A stretch of 48,897 nt of DNA, from the NCBI GenBank assembly GCA_001512905.1, contig LFTB01000002.1, positions 1 to 48,897 on the forward strand. Direction: 5' to 3'. Source of the DNA: Clostridia bacterium DTU084. Lineage in GTDB: Bacteria > Bacillota > DTU084. A program made the translations under genes and the position numbers. Shown here in pieces: positions 15,428-23,217 of this stretch (position 1 is the stretch's first letter; each line of letters opens with the position of its first letter). Below the pieces are notes generated by a model, which was not told the DNA's origin, ran no database searches, and worked only from the letters and a program-made list of their open reading frames with translations.

Positions 15428-16465
15428 TTATTTATCCTTTAAGTTTTCCCGCAGCAGCGCAGCACGGTAGTAGTCCCGCTGCTGGGCGGGGAGCTGCTGC
15501 TTCATGATTCCCTGTACTGCCTGCGGCTGCGCAAGGACTGTAAGCTGATTCAATTTGGTCAATGAAACCTCGGAAAGCAAGCCTAGCCCTATGCCTAAGC
15601 GCAGATCCGAAAGGAGGTTCATGGCTTCCTGGGTAGAGAGGAGCCGCGCCTGGGTGAGGATTCCGTAAGCTCTGTATACCCGGTCTTCGATTTGGGCTTT
15701 GGCATTTGAGCTCAGCACCTCTCTGGCCTGCTGTTCCTGCTGAATGATTTGCTTGGTTACAGAGTTGATGTTTTCAATGATCTCCTGCTCTGTTCTGCCT
15801 AAAGTCACCTGGTTGGACAGCTGGTAGATATGGCCGCTGGCTTCCGTCCCTTCGCCGTATAGCCCCCTGACAGCCAGCCCTACCTGTGTAACGCCTTTAA
15901 ACAATTGCTGAACCTGGTTGACCATGGACAGTGCCGGCAGGTGCACCATTACAGAAGCGCGAATTCCAGTGCCCACGTTGGTTGGACAGGCTGTCAGATA
16001 ACCGTGCTCCTGGGAAAAGGCAAAATCAAGCCGCTCTTCTAAGCGGTCATCCAGCTCGTCAATGAGCTTCCAGCCTTCCTCCAGGTCAAGGCCTGGCAGC
16101 AGGACCTGCATCCTCAGGTGGTCTTCCTCGTTTACCATCACAGAAATGTCTTCTCTGTCGCTGAGGATCACTGCCCTGTTTGCACTTTTTTGAACTAGTT
16201 GCGGGCTGATGAGGTGCTTTGCCAAAAGCAGCTGCTGTTCCAAAGGATCTATTTCAGACAAAGCCCGAAACTGCAGGCGCCCCCAGCTGCCCTTGACTTC
16301 AGATGCCTCTTTCACCTTTCTGGCTACCTCCGCCAGCTGCTTGTCGTCTGCAACCTGAGGGAAGGGCAAGGTTGAGAGGTTTCTTGCCAGGCGGATTCTG
16401 CTGGAGAGGACAATCTCCTGCTCTGGTCCTTTCTCTGTGAGCCATCTGCTGGTCAGTTCAGCCAC
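15428..16465 (-). CDS. mcsB: McsB protein-arginine kinase
   Basis: A protein of 345 residues from the phosphagen-kinase family. It phosphorylates arginine side chains of misfolded proteins and of CtsR, marking them for ClpCP. Motifs seen: IVLSSRIRLARN (nucleotide-binding arginines), NEEDHLRMQ, and CPTNVGTGIRASVMVHLP with the active-site cysteine; the phospho-arginine pocket region follows near DRVYRAYG. GTG at 16465 is preferred: AGGGGG lies 8 bases upstream, whereas the GTG at 16474 abuts that Shine-Dalgarno sequence. It overlaps mcsA by 8 bases, so translation is coupled. McsA is its activator. Confidence 0.95.
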   Translation of the reverse strand: MAELTSRWLTEKGPEQEIVLSSRIRLARNLSTLPFPQVADDKQLAEVARKVKEASEVKGSWGRLQFRALSEIDPLEQQLLLAKHLISPQLVQKSANRAVILSDREDISVMVNEEDHLRMQVLLPGLDLEEGWKLIDELDDRLEERLDFAFSQEHGYLTACPTNVGTGIRASVMVHLPALSMVNQVQQLFKGVTQVGLAVRGLYGEGTEASGHIYQLSNQVTLGRTEQEIIENINSVTKQIIQQEQQAREVLSSNAKAQIEDRVYRAYGILTQARLLSTQEAMNLLSDLRLGIGLGLLSEVSLTKLNQLTVLAQPQAVQGIMKQQLPAQQRDYYRAALLRENLKDK

Positions 16466-16985
16466 TGAGATCACCCCCTAGCTGGCTCTCCAAATCACGG
16501 ATTTTATCGCGTATTTCCGCAGCTTTTTCGTATTCTTCGCGGCTGATTACCTCTTTCAACTGACTGCGCAGCTCTTCTATCTGCCGCTGCAGTTTAAGCT
16601 GCCCTTCATGTTTGGAAGGGACTTTCCCTGTATGGCGCGTATGGCCGTGGATGCGCCGCAGAATGGGTTCCATTTGCTGGCCGAAGGTTTCGTAACAGTG
16701 ACTGCAGCCGAGCTGCCCCAATTCCCGGAAATCGCGATAGCTCAAATCGCAGCTTGGGCAGCGGTCCAAATCTTTCTGCCAGCTGTCCCCTACTTGAAAG
16801 TCCTGATCTAAATCAAAGAAACCAGAGAGAATGTTGGGAAAGTTAATCTGCACATTCCCCAAAAAGCCGAGTTCTCCTCGTTCTGCAGCACACTGCTGGC
16901 ACAGGTGCATTTCAGTCTTCTGATCCCCGATGATTTTTGTCAAGTGAACATTTGCCGGTCTCTTCTTGCATTCCTCACACAACAT
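16458..16985 (-). CDS. mcsA: McsA, activator of McsB
   Basis: A protein of 175 residues. Four CxxC pairs (CEEC, CQQC, CPSC and CSHC) form two zinc-binding treble-clef-like units, and a C-terminal UVR helix hairpin (ISREEYEKAAEIRDKIRDLE) resembles that of UvrB and ClpC. McsA binds and activates the McsB arginine kinase and senses metal or thiol stress. ATG at 16985 is chosen since GGAGG is 8 bases upstream; the GTG at 16994 lies within that site. It lies 5 bases past ctsR and overlaps mcsB by 8 bases. Confidence 0.95.
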   Translation of the reverse strand: MLCEECKKRPANVHLTKIIGDQKTEMHLCQQCAAERGELGFLGNVQINFPNILSGFFDLDQDFQVGDSWQKDLDRCPSCDLSYRDFRELGQLGCSHCYETFGQQMEPILRRIHGHTRHTGKVPSKHEGQLKLQRQIEELRSQLKEVISREEYEKAAEIRDKIRDLESQLGGDLSG

Positions 16986-16990
16986 GGTTT

Positions 16991-17455
16991 TCACCTCCGT
17001 AAAGTAACAATAAGCAGATTCCGCAAGAGGGTTGCCCGCAGCCTATCCTGCATTTCAGGTTCGATGCTGGTGATGCTCTGTTCCACCAGCCCCCTGAGCA
17101 TAATAGCCTCCCGCTCTTCCAAGATCCTAGCTTCCACCAGCCTAATCAGAAGTTCCTCAGCCCTCTGGGCTGAGATGGCATCGGAAATAAGCTCTGCAAT
17201 TTCCGCAAACAAATCCCGTTCTGTACGCCACTGGAGGCGCATAATGCGAATGTAGCCGCCTCCTCCCCGCCTGCTCTCCACAAGGTACCCCTTTTCAAAG
17301 GGGAAGCGGGTTTCCAGGACATAGTTAATCTGCGAAGGCACACAGCGGAACTGATCTGCCAGCTCCCTGCGCCTGATTTCGATGATGCCGTGGGGATTAT
17401 CCCGTAATAATTCTTTTAAATACGCCTCAATTAAATCTGCCATGCTCCCTCCCAT
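16991..17455 (-). CDS. ctsR: CtsR transcriptional repressor of class III heat-shock genes
   Basis: A protein of 154 residues. The N-terminal winged helix-turn-helix includes ADQFRCVPSQINYVLETRF and the glycine-rich wing RRGGGGYIRI, which reads the CtsR box; the C-terminal half is the helical dimer domain that McsB targets. CtsR represses clp genes at normal temperature and its wing acts as a thermosensor. ATG at 17455 follows AGGAGG by 7 bases; an internal ATG at 17443 is also possible. It leads the operon ctsR-mcsA-mcsB-clpC and is autoregulated through the box at 17485-17501. Confidence 0.97.
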   Translation of the reverse strand: MGGSMADLIEAYLKELLRDNPHGIIEIRRRELADQFRCVPSQINYVLETRFPFEKGYLVESRRGGGGYIRIMRLQWRTERDLFAEIAELISDAISAQRAEELLIRLVEARILEEREAIMLRGLVEQSITSIEPEMQDRLRATLLRNLLIVTLRR

Positions 17456-17468
17456 GGGCTCACCTCCT

Positions 17469-17501
17469 CCTGACCAGTTCTGACTTTGACCTTTCCTGAC
17501 C
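17469..17501 (-). promoter_or_regulatory. CtsR operator with an extra third half-site
   Basis: The main box reads GGTCAGG-AAA-GGTCAAA on the minus strand (17501-17485), matching the CtsR direct repeat (two heptads, 3-base spacer). A third GGTCAGG (17475-17469) follows 9 bases later, next to the ribosome site. The main box starts 9 bases after the -10, over the expected transcription start. Confidence 0.85.
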
Positions 17502-17509
17502 TTAATTAA

Positions 17510-17539
17510 ATTATAGAGCCATTACCGAAAAGGTTGCAA
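17510..17539 (-). promoter_or_regulatory. SigA promoter of the ctsR operon
   Basis: TTGCAA (17539-17534), 18-base spacer and TATAAT (17515-17510) on the minus strand; the CtsR box lies just downstream. Confidence 0.75.
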
Positions 17540-17620
17540 CAGGCAATTAATGGTATTTTTGGTTTTCTTCTGCATTTAGCTCGAAATAATTCAAAATTTC
17601 TCCCATTTCCTCTCTAAATT

Positions 17621-17645
17621 AAAAAAGCGCCGGCGTCCGGCGCTT
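17621..17645 (-). terminator. Terminator after ypeB
   Basis: A perfect 9-bp stem AAGCGCCGG/CCGGCGCTT with loop ACG is followed by TTTT on the minus strand, 5 bases past the ypeB stop. Confidence 0.9.
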
Positions 17646-17650
17646 GTCGG

Positions 17651-19039
17651 TTAAATTATTTCAGTTTGTCCGGGTACTTCGCGGATTAGTTTCACTTCAT
17701 CTCCTGTTGCAGCATTGATATAAACCAGGAACTTCTCTTTATTCAAGCTGGCTTTGAACTCGTAGGTGGCCACCATCCTGAACCTGTCGTCCAAAATCAC
17801 TGCCTTGCGCACCCTTTCGATTTTCAACCGCTTGTTCACCCTGGCCCTTGCCTGGGCTTCGGTTAAAGGATAGGCGGGGGCGCTTGCCGCTCCTTTGAAG
17901 GTGAGGAAGTTCATGGCCTCAAAGCCGAGAATTTCGCCGTTGTCCAGGGCAATCTGAAGTTTAATCTCTTCCGGGTAAATCCAAACATCGCCTATTTTTC
18001 GGACATAGGAGCAGTTGACAACGCCGTCGAAGGGATCTGCTGCCAAAGACTCCATGCCCTCATAGCCGAGGTCTTTTAGGTACTTTAGGCCGCGGGCCCT
18101 TGCCTGGGTGACGGAAATAGTCGGCTTGCCGATGTTTCGTTCTGTGAGCATCCAGATGAGGTGGCCGCCTTTTTGACTGATGGACATCATGGTCCGCCAG
18201 GCTTTTGCTCCTCTGCGGTTTTCCTGTCTAGTGGGGACTATCTCCACGTGGAAGGCGGGGACATCGCCTTTTTCAGTGCCCACAACCCTTGCTGTCTGGT
18301 TTCGTTTGTTGGGAGCCATGAATTTACGGGCTATATTTACTGCCTGCTGGCGGCTGATTTGAGGTCCTGTAAAGCCCCGGGGCCGCGCTCTGAAGTTGAG
18401 CATGTTGCCCTCGAAATCGGGATCTGGATATCGTTTGAGCCCGTCTTCCATCATCATGAAGCTTTTGACGATGGGATTGCTCTCGAGAGCCCCCTCTTCG
18501 CTGGGCCTTTTTTTGCTGTCTTGGGCCCTCACAACCTGAGCCATGGTGGCCCGCTGCACGCCCTGCCAGTCTGGACCCTTTTGAAAGTGGGGCTGCATTT
18601 TATCTAGGCTCTCTCTAATGTGCTTTGCCTGCCTGAAAAACCCCTGCAGGCTGTTCCAGGCTTTTTCGTCAAGGGTCTGCCCTTCGCCAATCCGGCGGAA
18701 AGTGCTGAAGCTGAACGCTTCCAGCTGGCTGATAAATTTCTCTGTATTGGCTAACTCAAGGTTGCTTAGAGGCAGCTGGCCCAAATTCGCCTGAGCTGCG
18801 CTTGCCTGCCGCCAGGTGTCTGAGAAGTAATTCATTTGCTGTTTGGGATCGTTTGAGGCTGAGGCTTGGGCTAAGAGGGTTTCCAAGCTCTCGATATTAT
18901 AGGTTAATTCATAAAATGCTCGCTGATAGCCGTTTTCGACCAGGGTGCTCAATCTCTCTTTGGCCATGTATTGTGTGATTCCCCAAACTGCAAAGACAAG
19001 TGCCAAGCCTCCAAAAATCCAGCTAGTCCATCTGCGCAC
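17651..19039 (-). CDS. ypeB: YpeB, germination protein and SleB partner
   Basis: A protein of 462 residues, normal for YpeB. One N-terminal membrane segment (residues 6-24) would hold it in the forespore membrane. The N-terminal domain is helical (SWIFGG..., YQRAFYELTYNIESLETLL is a family hallmark); the C-terminal half carries three PepSY-like repeats, with SRQQAVNIARKF, SVTQARARGLKYLKDLGYEG and PLTEAQARARVNKRL. YpeB and the cortex-lytic enzyme SleB depend on each other for stability and placement in the spore. It follows sleB by 12 bases in the same operon and ends in a strong terminator. Confidence 0.95.
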   Translation of the reverse strand: MRRWTSWIFGGLALVFAVWGITQYMAKERLSTLVENGYQRAFYELTYNIESLETLLAQASASNDPKQQMNYFSDTWRQASAAQANLGQLPLSNLELANTEKFISQLEAFSFSTFRRIGEGQTLDEKAWNSLQGFFRQAKHIRESLDKMQPHFQKGPDWQGVQRATMAQVVRAQDSKKRPSEEGALESNPIVKSFMMMEDGLKRYPDPDFEGNMLNFRARPRGFTGPQISRQQAVNIARKFMAPNKRNQTARVVGTEKGDVPAFHVEIVPTRQENRRGAKAWRTMMSISQKGGHLIWMLTERNIGKPTISVTQARARGLKYLKDLGYEGMESLAADPFDGVVNCSYVRKIGDVWIYPEEIKLQIALDNGEILGFEAMNFLTFKGAASAPAYPLTEAQARARVNKRLKIERVRKAVILDDRFRMVATYEFKASLNKEKFLVYINAATGDEVKLIREVPGQTEII

Positions 19040-19051
19040 CTTATTCCCTCC

Positions 19052-19495
19052 TTAGCGAGCAAATACGTGTTTGCCGATTTGGGTGATGATTCTCCTGGTC
19101 CAGATCCAGCGGCTCACAGGCTTGTATGGATTCCAAAAATAAATGGCACCGCCTGTTGGGTCCCAACCACTGAGGGCTGCCTGGGCTGCCCTGTAGCTCG
19201 TTCTGCGCACTGGAGCCCAGATTTGTCCTCGAGAAACAGCCTCAAAAGCCCCTGGCTGATATGCCACTCCAGCGACAGTGTTGGGGAAGCGGGGATGCTG
19301 CACGCGGTTCAGGATCACAGCTCCCACAGCCACCTGGCCCACAAAGGGCTCGCCTCTGGCTTCGCCATTGATGAGCCGTGCCAGCAGAGTATAGCTGTTT
19401 TGAGCATCCACAGTTGGCTCATCTGGTCTTGTCAGAAACCAGATTCCACCTGCTAGAAGCAACATAAAAATAAAAAGCCCAATTCTTCTGCGCAA
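19052..19495 (-). CDS. sleB: SleB-type spore cortex-lytic enzyme (hydrolase_2 domain)
   Basis: A protein of 147 residues with an N-terminal membrane segment and a SleB/CwlJ lytic transglycosylase-type domain: LLARLINGEARGEPFVGQVA has the catalytic glutamate, followed by ILNRVQHPRFPNTVAGV and GGAIYFWNPYK. The usual N-terminal peptidoglycan-binding domain of Bacillus SleB is absent, but the ypeB partner next door supports SleB over CwlJ. TTG at 19495 is chosen: AAAGGAG lies 9 bases upstream and the resulting protein starts just before the membrane helix; the longer GTG start at 19564 has no good ribosome site. It breaks down cortex muramic-lactam peptidoglycan in germination. Confidence 0.88.
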   Translation of the reverse strand: MRRRIGLFIFMLLLAGGIWFLTRPDEPTVDAQNSYTLLARLINGEARGEPFVGQVAVGAVILNRVQHPRFPNTVAGVAYQPGAFEAVSRGQIWAPVRRTSYRAAQAALSGWDPTGGAIYFWNPYKPVSRWIWTRRIITQIGKHVFAR

Positions 19496-19690
19496 AGACT
19501 TTCTCTCCTTTCTAGAACCTCCTGGTGATACTAGTCTTTGCCCGAAAGAGGGCTTTTTATACACCTTTAGCTTTGCCTGGATTTTAGGGATTTGCCTGCT
19601 TAGGCAGATGTTTCATCCATTCCGGGGCTGCATATAGGAGCAGAGCTTCCACAAAAATTGATGCGGGCAGCTGCAGCTTGGAAAAAGGCA

Positions 19691-19723
19691 TAAAAAAACG
19701 AGCCGTTTACTCTGGCTCGTTTT
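19691..19723 (-). terminator. Terminator overlapping the bactofilin stop
   Basis: A 10-bp stem AAAACGAGCC/GGCTCGTTTT, with the stop codon in its 9-base loop, is followed by TTTTTTTA on the minus strand. Confidence 0.9.
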
Positions 19724-20117
19724 CGTCAACTGCTTTCAAATCAGCAAAAAGGTCTTCTCTGCTCTTTGGAGCTTCTTCTATCATCTTGCACTGCCCTTGG
19801 AAGAGGGCGCCGTCTTCGATTACCAGCGCCCCCACTGTGGCGTCTGCATATAGTTTTCCAGTTCTGCTGATCTCAAGGCGGCCTGCAGCTGTAACTGTGC
19901 CCCGAACCTGACCTGCTGCAACCACGTTTTCGGCTCTGATCTCTGCCTGTACTTCGCCGCCGCTTCCCACCACTACATCCCCTGTGGTTTCAATGGTACC
20001 TACAACCTTGCCGTCAACCCGGATTAGGCCTGTGCCTTTCAGCTCCCCTTGGATAAAGGTGCCTTTGCCGATAATGGTATCTCCAGAGTCTTGGCCTGCA
20101 GCTTTTTTCCTCAGCAT
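19707..20117 (-). CDS. Bactofilin (polymer-forming cytoskeletal protein)
   Basis: A protein of 136 residues with the bactofilin (PF04519, DUF583) beta-helix: GDTIIGKGTFIQGELKGTG, then repeats of about 17-19 residues such as IETTGDVVVGSGGEVQAEI, VVAAGQVRGTVTAAGRLEI and GKLYADATVGALVIEDGALF. Bactofilins form nucleotide-free filaments that place cell-wall enzymes. ATG at 20117 follows AGGAGG by 7 bases; the longer frame reads through the upstream gene. It sits 11 bases behind an M23 peptidase, the classic partnership for wall shaping, here next to germination genes. Short N- and C-tails flank the core. Confidence 0.9.
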   Translation of the reverse strand: MLRKKAAGQDSGDTIIGKGTFIQGELKGTGLIRVDGKVVGTIETTGDVVVGSGGEVQAEIRAENVVAAGQVRGTVTAAGRLEISRTGKLYADATVGALVIEDGALFQGQCKMIEEAPKSREDLFADLKAVDENEPE

Positions 20118-20128
20118 GACCCCACCTC

Positions 20129-21130
20129 CTATGATAAGTAGTCGAGCGGGTTTTTCGGCTGCCCGTTCAGCAGGACCTCGAAGTGGAGGTGCGGTCCTGT
20201 GCTGGTTCCAGTATTGCCTGAAGCACAGATAACCTGACCCTTGTTCACCCACTGGCCAACTTTCACGTGCAACCTTGAATTATGGGCATAGAGCGTTCTT
20301 ATCCCTTGTCCGTGGTCGATAATAATGGTTTTTCCATATCCGCTCCGCCATCCGGCATAAACCACCCTGCCGCACGCTGCAGCTTTGACGCTTGTCCCCG
20401 GGGAAACTGCAATGTCAATCCCGGAGTGGAAAAGCCGACGCCTGCGGATGGGATGAACTCGATAGCCGAAGCGGCTTGTAATTCTGCCCCGAACAGGCCA
20501 CAGGGAAGGGTAGCGCTCTACCAACCACTCATACCGATCTAACTGCTGCAGGAGCTGCCTTAATTCTACCTCCATTTCAGAGATGTCCCTTGCAAGGAGG
20601 TCCAGCTGCTCGCTGAGATTGCTTTCTTTGATCTGGGTGATGCCTCGAGACTGCCGGCTGGAGCCGCGGGATCTGGAAGAAATATTGGAACGCTTCCAGC
20701 CGAGTTTGGCCAGTTCTTTCTCGGGCAGGAGTTTGTTGTCCAAAGCCTTTTCCTGAACCTTTTCGCTTAAAGCTGCCAGCTGGTCCAGACGGTTCTGGAC
20801 CTCTTCAGCTTGTTTGGCCAACTCTTTGACCTGCCTGTTTTCTTCTTCCAAAGCACGCTTTTCTTGGTTGCTGATCTGGATAATTTCTTCCTTTTCTTTT
20901 GCTTCCTGCGCCAGCTGCTGATAGTTGGCATAGAATTTGTAACAAAAGCCGCCAGCTGCAATGAAACAGATGAGCAGCAAGTAGCAAACATAGACAGGAA
21001 GCCTGAGCCTGGCAACGCCGCCACGGGAGGGGACGAACAGGAGGGTAATGCTATTTCTTAAGTGAGACTTGACTTTGTCTAACCTGAAGCGAGGCTTGAT
21101 GTTGTCAAGCCTAACTCGTCCACCAAACAA
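20129..21130 (-). CDS. Membrane-anchored M23 (LytM) family endopeptidase with coiled coil
   Basis: A protein of 333 residues. A transmembrane helix (about residues 45-65, VYVCYLLLICFIAAGGF) is followed by a long coiled coil (about 66-205), and a C-terminal LytM domain with metal motifs HSGID and HLHFEV and the catalytic HGQGIRTLYAH segment. It should cut peptide cross-links in peptidoglycan, or act as a scaffold for sporulation. TTG at 21130 is chosen because GGGAG lies 8 bases upstream; a GTG at 21139 overlaps that site. It is cotranscribed with the bactofilin gene 11 bases downstream. Confidence 0.9.
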   Translation of the reverse strand: MFGGRVRLDNIKPRFRLDKVKSHLRNSITLLFVPSRGGVARLRLPVYVCYLLLICFIAAGGFCYKFYANYQQLAQEAKEKEEIIQISNQEKRALEEENRQVKELAKQAEEVQNRLDQLAALSEKVQEKALDNKLLPEKELAKLGWKRSNISSRSRGSSRQSRGITQIKESNLSEQLDLLARDISEMEVELRQLLQQLDRYEWLVERYPSLWPVRGRITSRFGYRVHPIRRRRLFHSGIDIAVSPGTSVKAAACGRVVYAGWRSGYGKTIIIDHGQGIRTLYAHNSRLHVKVGQWVNKGQVICASGNTGTSTGPHLHFEVLLNGQPKNPLDYLS

Positions 21131-21202
21131 ACAAAACACTCCCTTAATGTCTCATCATCATATTATATGTACCGATTTTAAAAAGTATACCTGCCCTTTA
21201 TA

Positions 21203-21730
21203 TTATTTTCTGCTCCGCTCTTTCCCAGGGTTTTCTATCTTTTCCCAGGCGATTTTCAGGGCTTCTTCCTCTTCTGCAGACAGTGCGTAACGGGACAGCC
21301 ATCTTTCTAGTGGCTTGGCGTAGAAGTAAGCTTCGTCCCTGCCGTGGAGGTTTGTCAGGATAAAGCCGTTGCCCAGCCTGTCGGCGACAGCCAGAGAAAA
21401 ACTCTGCTCTCCGCCTGTGTTGCTGAAAGCATCGAAGCGAACCATCCCCACGCTCTGCAGGGAGGACTGACCCCAAGAGGTTAAGGTGTTCAGGATCTCA
21501 TTAATTTGCCGCTGCTCGCCCTTAACCTCTTCCAGTTCCTGCAGGGATTGTTCGATTAATTCTTCCAGGTTTTTGCCGTCTGTGCCCTTCATCAAGATCC
21601 TGTAGCGGCTCATCAGCCGCTGCAGTTTTATATTGTTGACGATAAAGATAATTAAAGCCAGAAGCAATAGCCCAATAATGCCCAAAGTAACCAAAGCCAA
21701 CTGTTCTTCTAACCAGACTAACATCTCCAT
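21203..21730 (-). CDS. DUF4446 family membrane protein
   Basis: A protein of 175 residues. It has one N-terminal membrane segment (about 9-33), a short coiled coil, and a globular end with FDAFSNTGGEQSFSLAVAD, GFILTNLHGRDEAYFYAKP and LSAEEEEALKIAWE, the marks of DUF4446. Members usually lie near parB in Clostridia, and the same holds here, about 4 kb away. No function is established. ATG at 21730 follows GGAGG by 7 bases. It is 17 bases after the cysteine desulfurase gene and probably shares its transcript. Confidence 0.85.
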   Translation of the reverse strand: MEMLVWLEEQLALVTLGIIGLLLLALIIFIVNNIKLQRLMSRYRILMKGTDGKNLEELIEQSLQELEEVKGEQRQINEILNTLTSWGQSSLQSVGMVRFDAFSNTGGEQSFSLAVADRLGNGFILTNLHGRDEAYFYAKPLERWLSRYALSAEEEEALKIAWEKIENPGKERSRK

Positions 21731-21747
21731 CAGTTTTCCTCCGCCCA

Positions 21748-22875
21748 TCAAAGCTGCAGACAAATCTGCACTGCTGCCTTATAAGCTGCTTCAACATCCT
21801 CTTGGGTGTTACCATAACCAAAGCTGAACCGCACTGTCCCCTGAGTTTCAGTGCCTATTGTCCTGTGGGCCAGGGGGGCGCAGTGCAGGCCGCCGCGGAC
21901 TGCGATTTGGAAAAACTCGCTGAGCACTCTCGCCACTTCTTCTGAGGCTTCCTGGCCAAAGTTTACAGATATCAAAGGCACCGCCAGCTTCTCAGGGCCG
22001 TAGATTTTCACCTTTTCCAGCTCAGAAAGCCGCTGGCGAAACTCCTGGGCTAAGGCCAGGGACTTTTCTGCGATCTCGCTGCCGTGGTTCCGGACAAATT
22101 CTGCGGCAGCGCCCAACCCGAGTATTCCGGGGAGGTTTGGCGTCCCGCTTTCGTAACGGTCCGGCAAGATCTCAGGCTGTTCCACGGAATCAGAGTAGCT
22201 GCCTGTGCCGCCGTAGATCAATGGCTCGAGAACGATGCCGGAGCGGATGTATAATCCGCCTGTGCCCAAAGGCCCCAGCAAGCCCTTATGTCCCGGAAAG
22301 GCTGCCAGATCCACCGGCAGCTCTCCCAGCTTCACCGGCAGGTAGCCAAGGCTCTGGGCTATATCTGCTAAAAAGAGGGCACCTGAGCTTCGGACAAGCT
22401 CTGCCACTTCAGCTAAAGGTATGATGTCGCCAGTGACGTTGGACGCGTGGGAGAGGACGACCAGCCTCGTTTCCTTTTTTAAAGCCTGCGCTAAAGCATC
22501 CAGGTCCAGCCTTCCGCCTGGGGCAGGGAGGACCTCCACCTCAACGCCGCGCTTTTCCAGCGCCGCAAGGGGCCTGAGGACCGAGTTGTGCTCCACGCTG
22601 CTGGTGACCACTCTGTCTCCTGGTTTTAAGATACCGAAGAGGGCCAGGTTAAGGGCTTCTGTGGTGTTTTTAGTAAAGACAATCCTAGTAGCCCCAACTC
22701 CCAGCAGCTCTGCCACCTGCTGTCTTGCTGCCAGGATCCTTCTGCCTGCCTCAAGGCCCATTTCGTGGCCGCCCCTGCCAGGGTTTCCCCCCACCTGACA
22801 GCAGGCCTCTTTCATCGCCTCAAACACTGGAGGCGCTTTGGGCCAACTTGTGGCAGCGTGATCCAAATATATCAA
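21748..22875 (-). CDS. Cysteine desulfurase (class V aminotransferase fold)
   Basis: A protein of 375 residues. PLP motifs: IYLDHAATSWPKAP at the start, SSVEHNSVLRPL, ADIAQSLG, the PLP lysine in FPGHKGLLGPLGTGG (about K197), and a catalytic cysteine in RGGLHCAPLAH. It moves sulfur from cysteine to its own Cys as a persulfide for Fe-S clusters, tRNA thiolation or selenium metabolism. Sequence type is the group II-like enzyme often paired with DUF3343, which is the next gene upstream. TTG at 22875 is chosen (GAGGTGG 5 bases upstream, protein begins MIYLDHAATSWP as in relatives); the GTG at 22884 is inside the ribosome site. A terminator lies between it and DUF3343. Confidence 0.92.
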   Translation of the reverse strand: MIYLDHAATSWPKAPPVFEAMKEACCQVGGNPGRGGHEMGLEAGRRILAARQQVAELLGVGATRIVFTKNTTEALNLALFGILKPGDRVVTSSVEHNSVLRPLAALEKRGVEVEVLPAPGGRLDLDALAQALKKETRLVVLSHASNVTGDIIPLAEVAELVRSSGALFLADIAQSLGYLPVKLGELPVDLAAFPGHKGLLGPLGTGGLYIRSGIVLEPLIYGGTGSYSDSVEQPEILPDRYESGTPNLPGILGLGAAAEFVRNHGSEIAEKSLALAQEFRQRLSELEKVKIYGPEKLAVPLISVNFGQEASEEVARVLSEFFQIAVRGGLHCAPLAHRTIGTETQGTVRFSFGYGNTQEDVEAAYKAAVQICLQL

Positions 22876-22931
22876 TGTTTCCACCTCTAATTATTATTCG
22901 CCTTCTTCGCCCTAAGTCCTTCCTTACACAA

Positions 22932-22956
22932 GAAAAAGGGCCGGTTTCCCAGCCCT
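22932..22956 (-). terminator. Terminator between DUF3343 gene and cysteine desulfurase
   Basis: An 8-bp stem AGGGCTGG/CCGGCCCT with a GAAA tetraloop and one T-G pair is followed by TTTTTCTTG on the minus strand. It starts at the DUF3343 stop codon. Confidence 0.85.
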
Positions 22957-23206
22957 AAAGCCTGTAAATTCCTTCATGGGCAATTTCGTGCTCTTCCAGG
23001 AGTTCCTTTACCTCTGCTTCCTTGGCGCTGGCGAATTCTATGCCGCTCGTGCAGTGGGTAACTATCCCCTGGGGAACAGGAACCACTTTGCTTTGGATCC
23101 CGTGGTCAGACAGAAGTCTTTCTGCCAACAAAAGGTGGTGAGTTGAAGAACAGATCAAAAGGGCTTTGTTATTCTCTTTGGGTGCAAATTTCTCCCACAG
23201 CGACAT
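22955..23206 (-). CDS. DUF3343 (putative Se/S carrier-like) protein
   Basis: A protein of 83 residues. DUF3343 marks are ALLICSSTHHLLLAERLL at the N-terminus and VPVPQGIVTHCTSGIEFA with the conserved cysteine. These small ferredoxin-like-fold proteins are usually next to cysteine desulfurases and selenium-related genes and are thought to carry sulfur or selenium. Here the gene sits between hydG (12 bases upstream) and a cysteine desulfurase. ATG at 23206 has AAGGAG 7 bases upstream. Family call is good; the carrier role is inferred. Confidence 0.82.
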   Translation of the reverse strand: MSLWEKFAPKENNKALLICSSTHHLLLAERLLSDHGIQSKVVPVPQGIVTHCTSGIEFASAKEAEVKELLEEHEIAHEGIYRL

Positions 23207-23217
23207 CTACCTGCTCC

